Source of the DNA: an uncultured bacterium
GTDB taxonomy: Bacteria > Cyanobacteriota > Vampirovibrionia > Gastranaerophilales > Gastranaerophilaceae
Assembly (NCBI GenBank): GCA_900554095.1
Contig: USGC01000067.1
Coordinates: forward strand, 1 to 8,695
Length of the DNA stretch: 8,695 bases
Reading direction: 5' to 3'
Shown here piece by piece: positions 1-6,693 of the stretch (within the stretch, counting starts at the first letter, position 1; every line of letters begins with the position of its first letter). The translations under genes were made by a program, and so were the position numbers. The notes beneath the pieces were generated by a model. That model saw only the letters and a program-made list of their open reading frames with translations. It made no database searches and was not told the DNA's origin.

Positions 1-377
1 ATTGTAATCATGCTGTAAAAGAATTCTCGATATGAAAAACTCTTTTTATTAATTATGGGTTCTAATATTGCCGTAAAAAGTCCTAGTGTTGAAAAGGACA
101 CGAGTGCAACAGATACATTAGATAATTTTATACTGCCGTAAAACAAAATCCAATGAATAGCTAAAAGTGCCCCAAGACCTGCTATTTTAAAAAATTCTTT
201 TAAATGAACGATACAAAACTTTTTAGTAAATACTAAAATTGCCATAAAAAATAAACAAGTAATAAGAAATCTATCCCAAACCAGCAATATCTCATTTGCT
301 TTAATAACGCGCCCTAATATACCTGTAAAGCACGAAATTAAGATAGATAAATGTAATTTCATAAATTCACGCTTCAT
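1..377 (-). CDS. EamA/DMT-family membrane transporter, N-terminal part (cut by the window edge)
   Basis: An open frame of 125 codons begins at ATG 377-375 and runs off the left edge without a stop. The translation is strongly hydrophobic and has the EamA (10-TMS drug/metabolite transporter) pattern. Hydrophobic helices lie at about residues 8-25, 30-50, 63-83 and 88-109, and a fifth begins near 119. Family-typical features are the W-D-R near the start of helix 2 (residues 34-36), the helix 3 segment ALLAIHWILFYGSI (70-83), and the helix 4 segment with S-x-x-x-L-x-x-x-T-A-x-x-E-P (94-107). Such proteins export or import small metabolites across the inner membrane; the substrate cannot be told here. 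The gene starts 39 bases after the glgA stop on the same strand, so it may be read through from glgA, but it also has its own promoter candidate. An alternative start is Met6 (362-360). Neither ATG has a good Shine-Dalgarno. Sure of the family, unsure of the exact start. Confidence 0.85.
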   Translation of the reverse strand, partial: MKREFMKLHLSILISCFTGILGRVIKANEILLVWDRFLITCLFFMAILVFTKKFCIVHLKEFFKIAGLGALLAIHWILFYGSIKLSNVSVALVSFSTLGLFTAILEPIINKKSFSYREFFYSMIT

Positions 378-383
378 AACAAC

Positions 384-412
384 ATTTTCATGTATGTTAA
401 AAATTTTGTCAA
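384..412 (-). promoter_or_regulatory. Candidate promoter for the EamA transporter, leaderless geometry
   Basis: On the minus strand there is a perfect TTGACA (412-407), a 17-base spacer, and GAAAAT (389-384, four of six matches to TATAAT). Six bases then separate the -10 box from the A of the ATG at 377, the position where transcription would normally start. The resulting mRNA would have no 5' leader, which fits the absence of a Shine-Dalgarno. The weak -10 keeps confidence moderate. Confidence 0.45.
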
Positions 413-416
413 AAAT

Positions 417-1856
417 TTATAAAATTTCTTTATACATATTCAAGTATTGTTCGCTGCTTTTCATCCAAGAAAAGTCAGCTTCCATTGCAGATTTTCTCAT
501 CGCATTGAAAGTGTATTTTTCTTTATAAACTTCTCTTGCGCAATTGATAGCATCAATCATTGCCCCGCTGTCATAGCCCCAGAATTTAAACCCTGTAGAA
601 TTATCAAGCGGGTACCCGACAACAGAATCTTCCAACCCGCCGGTCGCTCTAACTACCGGCAATGAGCCGTAACGCATAGCTATCATTTGGCTTAATCCGC
701 AGGGTTCAAACCTTGAAGGCATTAGATAAAAATCACTTGCCGCGTAAATTCTGTTAGCCAACTCCGCGTTATAACCAGTATACGCGCGTATGTTTTTTGA
801 ATTGTTGGAAAGCCATATGAAAAGGTTTTCATAATCAGTATTTCCGCTGCCTAAGAATACAAAATCAGCATCCATATTACGCAAAGCATCTTCTGCACCC
901 CTTATTAAGTCAATGCCTTTTTGCTCAACAAGCCGTGAAATCATTGCAAACATCGGCTTATCTGGATTGTATTCCAGTCCAAAAAATTCTGAAATATATT
1001 TTTTATTAGCTTGTTTATTTTCAATTGTTTTGAAATCGTAGTTTTTAACAAGAGTTTTGTCAGTTTTAGGATTGAAAACATCATAATCAATACCGTTAAG
1101 AATTCCGCGCAATTTATGTTGAGCCCCGCGCAGAGTGTAATCCATGCCTTCACCGTATTCACCGGTCAAAATCTCTCTTGCATATGTCGGCGAAACTGTA
1201 ACAACACGGTCAGAATAGTTTATCGCGCCTTTCATCCAGTTTACACGTCCGTAGTGCTCTACACCCCATTCATTATAGACAATGTCTTTGCGCATATTTG
1301 CAAAATCTAATACGTTTTCAAACCACACTCCTTGATATGCAAGGTTATGAATTTCAAAAACAGTTTTGGTATTTTTCCAAAAATCATCAAAACGATAGTT
1401 GCTGTGCAGATACAAAGGAATCATTGCCGTATGCCAGTCATTTGCATGAATAATATCAGCCCGGAAATTCAAAAGTTTTGCATATTCCATCACCGCAAGC
1501 GAAAAAGCTATATATCTTTCATGTTCATATTCTGGATCCAGCCATTTAGGATAAACTTCTTTAAAACAAGTGAAGTACCAATCATTATGCACAAAAAATA
1601 CGTTTATATTTGTACCCGGAAGCTTTGCCATAAAAAGTCTGAATTTATGCCCTTTATTTCCGAAAGTCAGCCACATTGAAGAATTTTCAAGTTCTTTGAT
1701 ATCATACTTTTTCTGGTCAATAAGGCCATGAAGCGGTGTAAAAATCGCAATTTCGGCATCTTTTTCAAGATACTTGGGTAAACTTCCCACAACATCAGCA
1801 AGCCCGCCGGCTTTTGAAAAGGGTGCTACCTCTGCCGCTGCAAATAAAACTTTCAT
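417..1856 (-). CDS. glgA: Glycogen synthase (ADP-glucose type, GT5)
   Basis: GlgA adds glucose from ADP-glucose to the non-reducing end of alpha-1,4-glucan chains in cytoplasmic glycogen synthesis. The 479-residue length matches bacterial GlgA (about 477). The N-terminal Rossmann domain opens with the substrate-binding KAGGLADVVG (Lys15), followed by HANDWHTA (137-144) and FEIHNLAYQG (168-177). The C-terminal GT-B domain has SRLVEQKG (307-314) and the catalytic/nucleotide-sugar motif PSRFEPCGLSQM (380-391, with Glu384), then TGGLED (405-410). No key residue is missing, so it should be active. The start ATG overlaps the stop codon of the large upstream gene in TAATG and is preceded by GAGG four bases upstream. 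No separate promoter was seen, so expression probably depends on the upstream gene. A starch synthase of the same family would look alike; bacterial context favours glycogen. Confidence 0.96.
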   Translation of the reverse strand: MKVLFAAAEVAPFSKAGGLADVVGSLPKYLEKDAEIAIFTPLHGLIDQKKYDIKELENSSMWLTFGNKGHKFRLFMAKLPGTNINVFFVHNDWYFTCFKEVYPKWLDPEYEHERYIAFSLAVMEYAKLLNFRADIIHANDWHTAMIPLYLHSNYRFDDFWKNTKTVFEIHNLAYQGVWFENVLDFANMRKDIVYNEWGVEHYGRVNWMKGAINYSDRVVTVSPTYAREILTGEYGEGMDYTLRGAQHKLRGILNGIDYDVFNPKTDKTLVKNYDFKTIENKQANKKYISEFFGLEYNPDKPMFAMISRLVEQKGIDLIRGAEDALRNMDADFVFLGSGNTDYENLFIWLSNNSKNIRAYTGYNAELANRIYAASDFYLMPSRFEPCGLSQMIAMRYGSLPVVRATGGLEDSVVGYPLDNSTGFKFWGYDSGAMIDAINCAREVYKEKYTFNAMRKSAMEADFSWMKSSEQYLNMYKEIL

Positions 1857-1864
1857 TATTCCTC
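1856..1864 (-). promoter_or_regulatory. Stop/start overlap TAATG with GAGG ribosome-binding site for glgA
   Basis: Minus-strand reading gives GAGG (1864-1861), AATA, then ATG at 1856. The TAA stop of the upstream gene occupies 1858-1856 and shares its last A with the glgA ATG. The ribosome-binding site lies inside the last two sense codons (Glu-Glu) of the upstream gene. This arrangement supports termination-reinitiation coupling, so that glgA output tracks translation of the signalling-like protein. Confidence 0.75.
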
Positions 1865-4800
1865 ACTTTCCTGCTCTAAAGCTGTCAATGCCTCTATAGC
1901 GCCAACTGTTTCGGTTTCAGTGCTTTCTTCATCCGGGTCTGCCTTTGGAATATAATGCGACGGATCTTTATCAAATTCAAAGTGCATACCGTATTTATTC
2001 GTAATATATTCACACTGAGCCATACATACAGCCGCTTTGTCATATTGGCCTTTGTATGTTAGTATCTTAAACATTTGATATTTAAACAGTAATAACAAAT
2101 ATTCATTAGCGCTGTCGGATTTTTCAAGCTGTATAATAGAATTGTTAACAATTCCATAAGCAATAGTATATTTTCCTTGTCTAAGGTTCATTTCACTCAT
2201 TGTATACCAAGCTGCAAATTGAAGATTTTGCATGCCGTTATCCCCGGTTGCTTTAATAATTTTATAAATTATCAAAGAGGCTTTTTCATATGATTCAAGG
2301 TTTACATAGGCATATCCAATCAGCAAATCACAGAAAAGTTCTATCTGGTGAATATGGTAAAACCTTGCAAGTCTTTTGGCTTCATAAACTTCTTCAGCAA
2401 AATCATTGCAGTCATTTTTACAGTTATAAAAAGCTTCCATTATATGGAAAAGAATTGCGGAAAACTTATCGTTTTCAGAAACCATAACAGGGCTGTACGA
2501 AGCTGGACGTCCAAAGACAAAGTCCTCTAATGACCCGAAAATATCATATGAAGGAGGAATATTGGCTAAATCTGCTTTTACAATAGTTAAAAAGTCTTTT
2601 ACATTTCCTTTTAACTGCAAAATATTGGCAAGTGCAACAAATCCCACCGCATCAATTATAATCCTTTCAAACTCCTCAGCAGTGAAATAATCAGGCCTTA
2701 AAACTTCTAAATTAGCCTGTGTAACTACGTTCAAAACGCTATAACCAACATCCAGACAGTCTTCCAGCGCACCTATGTTAAAAAGTATTTCAATATGAAC
2801 CAATGACATTACAAAGAAGTACTTGTTAAAATCCTCTGAAGCAGGATCTATCGAAGCATTTGGCAGCCGAGAAAGTACTTTATGCGTCAACTCCAGCGCG
2901 TGTGTATAATTACCAATCATCAAACAGCCTTGAATCATTTTATTACAAAGAGTAATAACTTTTTCATCATCACCTGCGGCTTCAAGGCGACTCAATGTTG
3001 CTTCTGCAATTTTTGACGACTTGTCCGGCATATATTCGTACAAGTTATTGGAAATGTTTTCATACAAATCTAGTTTGTATTTATCAATTTCTTCCTGCTG
3101 TTCTTCGTCGGTGTTTTTGTCAAGTAATTGGACAATCTTATCAGCACAGTTTAAGTACGCACTGAAATCGCCCATTGAAAGGTTAATTTTTGCAAGGTGC
3201 TCCCACTCAAGAAATTCCGACTTGTAATCTTCCAGCAAACCGTATAAATAAGCTTTTACAGGGCTTGGCATGTTTTCTACAAAAACTTTTTCAAAAAGCT
3301 CTCCGGCTATAAGCTTGAGTTTATCTTTTGACAAAACTTCAAGCATGTTGTCGCGCAAGAGATTGTAATTCGGGAAATACATGCAATTATTCCAGAAATA
3401 AATATATCCCATATCAGAAAGCCTATCAATTATATCGTCAATGTTTTTATATTTAAGGCTTTTAATTGTTTCCTGATCCACGCGCGTGCCAAGAAGAACG
3501 CAAGTTGCCAAAAATTTTATAGCTTCCGGATCATCCTCAAGAAGGTTTAAGCGGCGTTTCATTAACTTATTCAAACTTGAAGGAATAATTATTGTTTTCG
3601 GATTTACAAGTTCAATACTGTCCTCTGTAGCTGCAAAAACTCCGCATTCAATCAAATACTGCACCGCAATATCCAAAAACAAAATACTGCCATAAGAATA
3701 TTTCGCAATCCTATGAAAATAAAAACTATCCATTATATTACGATAATAATATTTATTTTCTTCTATCATTTTTTCAAATGAAGTAGGCTTAAGTGTAATT
3801 TCAGTATAATAAGGCTTTGTCATCAAAGAATAGGTGTCTTTATGAAGTGAAAAATTCTTATCATATGAAACTAAATAGCTTATTCTTAATTTATCAAAAG
3901 CTTCAAAAAGATATTTCAACACGTCATATGAACTTGAATCAATCTTGTCAAAATTTTCAATAAATATAAGCGTATCAGGTATTGCCTGCAAAAGCGTTAA
4001 GAAAATATCAAAATATGTATATCTTGTATCTTCTGCATTGTCAATGCCGCGTTCTGTAAAGGTTATTAAATCCTTTATCATATCGTTAGGATCAATAGAA
4101 CGGAACATTGAAAAATCGTTTGTGTTAAACAATTTTTGCGAAACCGTATATTCAAATACCGCTGCCACCAAATCTCTGAAAAATGAATATGGTGAATATT
4201 TCATTTCATCATAACAAGTAAGGCTTATGATGTTCTTATAAATTCCAAGCTCTTCAATTGTATTAATAATTTTCAATGAATACGGCACATACAAAGGCGG
4301 CGTCTTAATTCCAATAATACCGAGCGGATGTTCTTGAAGCTTGTTTACGACATGATAAAAAACGTCAATGTTTTCTGTTCTTATGAAATCACATTTTATC
4401 TCATCAAAATTTATTGTTTCAATATCGTAAATCGCATCAGGATCATTAGGTGTTTCAAGCTTACTTAGCGCTTCGCCGTCAAGTTTGTCTTGTTCTACCA
4501 GCATATTTTGGACAAAGTTAGGCACCTCAACTTCAACATTTTCTTCTTCTCTATCTTCAAGTTCTTCGTAATTGATATGGATATGGCTATTCACCTCAAG
4601 TTCATGAAACAATACCATCTCATCCTTTACTAAAACTGAATTCAAAGGTGATGTACGGTAAATGTTATCTAACGAATCCTGCACATAATCATCGGTAATT
4701 ACCTGGAATGTATTAAGGGCTTTAGACTTTTTGTCCTCACTCTGCTTAATCATGCTAACATTGAAGCCTGACTTGTAATCATATGGATTGTCCTTAATTG

Positions 4801-5371
4801 TACGTTTCAACAAAAACATATTACATCTCACGGTCGCATTTTTTTTGTTTGTGAGTTTGTAATTCATTTTTGTAATTTCAGTCAGAATTTTCACAGCAGT
4901 CGTAACTGCACTATTAACTGAGCTATTGAATGTGTAATCCTTGTCAAATCTTATAATATAAGTATTGTTTACAATTTGTCTGCGGACATTGGCGTCTTTT
5001 GCGCATTTCAGTATAATCTCATCAAGCTTAACTTTGAATTTATTAAGCAGTTGCACAGAGTCCAAAAGATTTCTAAGTTCGTTAACGTTAGGAAAATCAA
5101 TTGTCATTAAAACAAAACTGTCAGAGTTTGCTTCATTTAAAATAACGCTTTGTTCTGTCGGAAAACCACATTTACGGCACTTTTTGTCTGCAGTCTGATT
5201 AACTTTTCCGCATTTATTACATTTGGTAATAATCACATAACCGCATTTTTTACAAGTATTCGTTTTATTAATAGTTTTGCAGATAGGGCAGACGACTTTT
5301 AAAACCTTTTTACAATTCGGGCAAACCGTCGTCTTTTCATCTATCTCTAAACCACACTTTGGACATTCCAT
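1856..5371 (-). CDS. Multidomain protein: triple zinc ribbon, cyclase-like domain, degenerate STAND NTPase, TPR-like repeats
   Basis: This 1171-residue cytoplasmic protein has no signal peptide or membrane helix. Residues 3-68 hold six CxxC knuckles (Cys 3/6, 17/20, 28/31, 40/43, 51/54, 65/68), which makes three zinc ribbons. Residues 86-260 resemble a class III nucleotidyl cyclase fold: VLMTID with Asp92 at the first metal position, a helix at 114-125, a strand pair at 131-142, a helix at 154-173, and a strand at 180-188. The usual Gly-Asp of the second metal site is replaced by Asn-Asn (135-136). An acidic linker follows (about 268-330). Residues 349-505 look like the STAND/AAA ATPase of adenylate cyclase-linked proteins (COG3899 type), with GIKTPPLYVPYSL where a P-loop belongs and a Walker B-like TLIFIENFDKID (467-478). 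Residues 595-690 match the winged-helix part (IPSSLNKLMKRRL). Helical TPR-like repeats fill about 690-1130, and an acidic tail ends the protein. A catalytically dead sensor or scaffold is inferred; partner and signal are unknown. The cyclase assignment is less certain than the NTPase-TPR one. Confidence 0.8.
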   Translation of the reverse strand: MECPKCGLEIDEKTTVCPNCKKVLKVVCPICKTINKTNTCKKCGYVIITKCNKCGKVNQTADKKCRKCGFPTEQSVILNEANSDSFVLMTIDFPNVNELRNLLDSVQLLNKFKVKLDEIILKCAKDANVRRQIVNNTYIIRFDKDYTFNSSVNSAVTTAVKILTEITKMNYKLTNKKNATVRCNMFLLKRTIKDNPYDYKSGFNVSMIKQSEDKKSKALNTFQVITDDYVQDSLDNIYRTSPLNSVLVKDEMVLFHELEVNSHIHINYEELEDREEENVEVEVPNFVQNMLVEQDKLDGEALSKLETPNDPDAIYDIETINFDEIKCDFIRTENIDVFYHVVNKLQEHPLGIIGIKTPPLYVPYSLKIINTIEELGIYKNIISLTCYDEMKYSPYSFFRDLVAAVFEYTVSQKLFNTNDFSMFRSIDPNDMIKDLITFTERGIDNAEDTRYTYFDIFLTLLQAIPDTLIFIENFDKIDSSSYDVLKYLFEAFDKLRISYLVSYDKNFSLHKDTYSLMTKPYYTEITLKPTSFEKMIEENKYYYRNIMDSFYFHRIAKYSYGSILFLDIAVQYLIECGVFAATEDSIELVNPKTIIIPSSLNKLMKRRLNLLEDDPEAIKFLATCVLLGTRVDQETIKSLKYKNIDDIIDRLSDMGYIYFWNNCMYFPNYNLLRDNMLEVLSKDKLKLIAGELFEKVFVENMPSPVKAYLYGLLEDYKSEFLEWEHLAKINLSMGDFSAYLNCADKIVQLLDKNTDEEQQEEIDKYKLDLYENISNNLYEYMPDKSSKIAEATLSRLEAAGDDEKVITLCNKMIQGCLMIGNYTHALELTHKVLSRLPNASIDPASEDFNKYFFVMSLVHIEILFNIGALEDCLDVGYSVLNVVTQANLEVLRPDYFTAEEFERIIIDAVGFVALANILQLKGNVKDFLTIVKADLANIPPSYDIFGSLEDFVFGRPASYSPVMVSENDKFSAILFHIMEAFYNCKNDCNDFAEEVYEAKRLARFYHIHQIELFCDLLIGYAYVNLESYEKASLIIYKIIKATGDNGMQNLQFAAWYTMSEMNLRQGKYTIAYGIVNNSIIQLEKSDSANEYLLLLFKYQMFKILTYKGQYDKAAVCMAQCEYITNKYGMHFEFDKDPSHYIPKADPDEESTETETVGAIEALTALEQESEE

Positions 5372-5377
5372 AACAAA

Positions 5378-5406
5378 ATTATATCACATTGAAATTCTTA
5401 TAACAA
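5378..5406 (-). promoter_or_regulatory. Promoter of the 1171-residue gene, leaderless geometry
   Basis: Minus-strand TTGTTA (5406-5401, four of six matches to TTGACA) is followed by a 17-base spacer and a perfect TATAAT (5383-5378). The -10 is extended by TG one base upstream (TGATATAAT). Only six bases (TTTGTT) separate the -10 from the ATG at 5371, so the expected transcription start is at the A of the start codon. There is no room for, and no sign of, a Shine-Dalgarno. The promoter sits just past the dapL terminator, so the gene pair with glgA is its own transcription unit. Confidence 0.75.
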
Positions 5407-5420
5407 TAAGTTACATTTTG

Positions 5421-5448
5421 TAAAAAACTCCGGAAGAACTCCGGAGTT
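5421..5448 (-). terminator. Intrinsic terminator of dapL
   Basis: Starting eight bases after the dapL stop codon, the minus strand forms an eight-base-pair GC-containing stem (5448-5441 AACTCCGG with 5433-5426 CCGGAGTT) and a seven-base loop. The second arm runs straight into a T tract (5427-5422). This is a textbook Rho-independent terminator in the minus direction. On the plus strand the same hairpin lacks a T tract, so it is one-directional. Confidence 0.9.
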
Positions 5449-5456
5449 ATAAATAC

Positions 5457-6626
5457 TTATTGATATTTAATACCAGCATCTTTCATTCTTTGCAAAGCTT
5501 TTTTAATAGTATCAACGTCTTTTGTTAAAGCAATGCGGAAATAACCTTCGCCGTATTGACCGTAGCCGTTTCCAGGAGGCACAACCACGCCGGCTTTTTC
5601 TAACATTTCAGTAACAAACTGCTCACTTGTCATACCTTTTGAAACTGGAAGCCACAGATAGAAAGTTGCTTTTGAAGTTTTGACATCCCAGCCTAATTCG
5701 CGAAGTCCGTTTTCCATAACATCGCGCCGCTCTTTGTACATGTTATTTAACTTTTCAATGTAAGATTTGTCAACATCAAATGCCGCCGCGGCTGCATCTT
5801 GAATAGCTTTAAAGGTCCCGCTGTCGATGTTGTTTTTAATTGTACCAAGAGCCTTGATAGCGTCTTTATTTCCGCAAACCCAGCCGACACGCCAGCCTGT
5901 CATGTTATATGATTTTGAATGTGAGAAAAATTCTATAGCAACATCTTTTGCACCTTCGACTTCTAATACAGAAGGCGCAACATACCCGTCATATGTCATT
6001 TCACAATAAGCCTGGTCATGGCAAAGCAAAATATCATATTTTTTACAAAAATCAACGGCTTTTTTGAAAAATTCTAAATCCGCAACAGCTCCTGTTGGAT
6101 TGTTTGGGTAATTTAAAAACATTAATTTTGATTTTTTAGCAATGTCTTCAGGGATTTTATCAAAGTCAGGCAAGTAGCCGTTTTCTTCTAACAACGGCAT
6201 TGAATAAGGTGTGCCGCCCGCAAAGATTGTCGCATTTTGGTAAACCGGATAACCAGGATCTGGTACAAGAGTGTAATCCCCTTTATCAACAAAAGCAAAA
6301 AATACGTGTGCAATTGCTTCTTTTGAACCAATATTTGCTAGAATTTCAGTATCAGCATTTAAATCTACACCAAAGCGTCTTTTCATCCATTTTGCAGTTG
6401 CGTTGCGGAATCTTTCAGTACCGTTGTACGGCGGATAGTCATGATTTTTCGGATTATCTATTGCACGATGCATCTCTTCAACAATAGGCGCTAAAGTCGG
6501 AGTATCAGGATCCCCTATGCCAAGACTTATAATATCAACACCCTTTGCTTTAGCTTCTGCAATTTTCCTGTCTATTTCCGCAAACAAATACGGAGGAATT
6601 TTTTCTAAACGTTCTGATACTTTCAT
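5457..6626 (-). CDS. dapL: LL-diaminopimelate aminotransferase (PLP-dependent, class I fold)
   Basis: DapL converts tetrahydrodipicolinate plus glutamate to LL-diaminopimelate in one step, bypassing the succinyl or acetyl branches of lysine and peptidoglycan synthesis. The 389-residue protein begins with the family pattern LEKIPPYLFAEIDRKI and has LGIGDPDTP (35-43). Active-site residues visible are Tyr129 in PGYPVYQ, NYPNNPTG (172-179), Asp204 in HDQAY, the PLP lysine Lys238 in SHSKSYNMTGWR with Arg246, and the carboxylate-binding Arg364 in GYFRIAL. It looks intact. The start at 6626 is fixed by AAGGAG five bases upstream. It is divergent from ruvB across 67 bases and ends in its own terminator, so it appears monocistronic. 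From recalled sequences it resembles the Firmicute/archaeal DapL group more than the plant/cyanobacterial/chlamydial group. A related aminotransferase with another substrate cannot be excluded. Confidence 0.92.
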   Translation of the reverse strand: MKVSERLEKIPPYLFAEIDRKIAEAKAKGVDIISLGIGDPDTPTLAPIVEEMHRAIDNPKNHDYPPYNGTERFRNATAKWMKRRFGVDLNADTEILANIGSKEAIAHVFFAFVDKGDYTLVPDPGYPVYQNATIFAGGTPYSMPLLEENGYLPDFDKIPEDIAKKSKLMFLNYPNNPTGAVADLEFFKKAVDFCKKYDILLCHDQAYCEMTYDGYVAPSVLEVEGAKDVAIEFFSHSKSYNMTGWRVGWVCGNKDAIKALGTIKNNIDSGTFKAIQDAAAAAFDVDKSYIEKLNNMYKERRDVMENGLRELGWDVKTSKATFYLWLPVSKGMTSEQFVTEMLEKAGVVVPPGNGYGQYGEGYFRIALTKDVDTIKKALQRMKDAGIKYQ

Positions 6627-6631
6627 AACTT

Positions 6632-6637
6632 CTCCTT
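6632..6637 (-). promoter_or_regulatory. Ribosome-binding site of dapL
   Basis: Minus-strand AAGGAG lies five bases (AAGTT) before the ATG at 6626. This is a near-ideal Shine-Dalgarno and settles the start choice. Its strength contrasts with the missing Shine-Dalgarno of the next two minus-strand genes that have their own promoters. Confidence 0.85.
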
Positions 6638-6644
6638 CTTAATA

Positions 6645-6675
6645 TTTACCCTAATCTATGATTTTATGTTATCAT
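6645..6675 (+). promoter_or_regulatory. Candidate promoter of ruvB
   Basis: An extended -10, TG-T-TATCAT (TG at 6667-6668, hexamer 6670-6675, five of six matches), has a weak TTTACC (6645-6650) 19 bases upstream as the -35 candidate. Transcription would start near 6682, giving a 12-base leader that just includes the AGAGG ribosome-binding site. This would exclude the upstream in-frame ATG at 6658. No SOS box was recognised. The dapL promoter must overlap this stretch on the other strand, but no convincing hexamers were found for it. Confidence 0.4.
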
Positions 6676-6681
6676 GAAATA

Positions 6682-6686
6682 AGAGG
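6682..6686 (+). promoter_or_regulatory. Ribosome-binding site that sets the ruvB start
   Basis: AGAGG stands seven bases before the ATG at 6694. The alternative in-frame ATG at 6658 has no purine-rich site in front of it, and the 12 residues it would add (starting MILCYHEI) do not look like RuvB. The 6694 start is preferred. Confidence 0.8.
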
Positions 6687-6693
6687 AAAAACA

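Noticed and set aside
374..391. Five-codon micro-ORF (MKMLL) whose stop overlaps the EamA start as ATGA
   Set aside because: It has no ribosome-binding site and is too short to judge; the overlap is easily a chance result in AT-rich sequence and conflicts with the leaderless promoter reading.
447..1679. Plus-strand open frames within glgA
   Set aside because: They lie antisense to a full-length, motif-complete glycogen synthase and their translations have no domain-like features; they are shadows.
2290..5198. Several plus-strand open frames of 60-89 codons inside the large minus-strand gene
   Set aside because: All are antisense to a single uninterrupted 1171-codon frame, lack ribosome-binding sites I can support, and encode no recognisable protein.
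417..5371. Possibility that the large protein is an active adenylate cyclase
   Set aside because: Only the first metal aspartate (Asp92) can be placed; the second metal-site Gly-Asp and the usual substrate-binding segments are not visible.
6658..6693. Upstream in-frame ATG adding 12 residues to RuvB
   Set aside because: There is no Shine-Dalgarno in front of it, it would lie upstream of the predicted transcription start, and the extra residues are unlike RuvB; ATG 6694 has AGAGG at good spacing.
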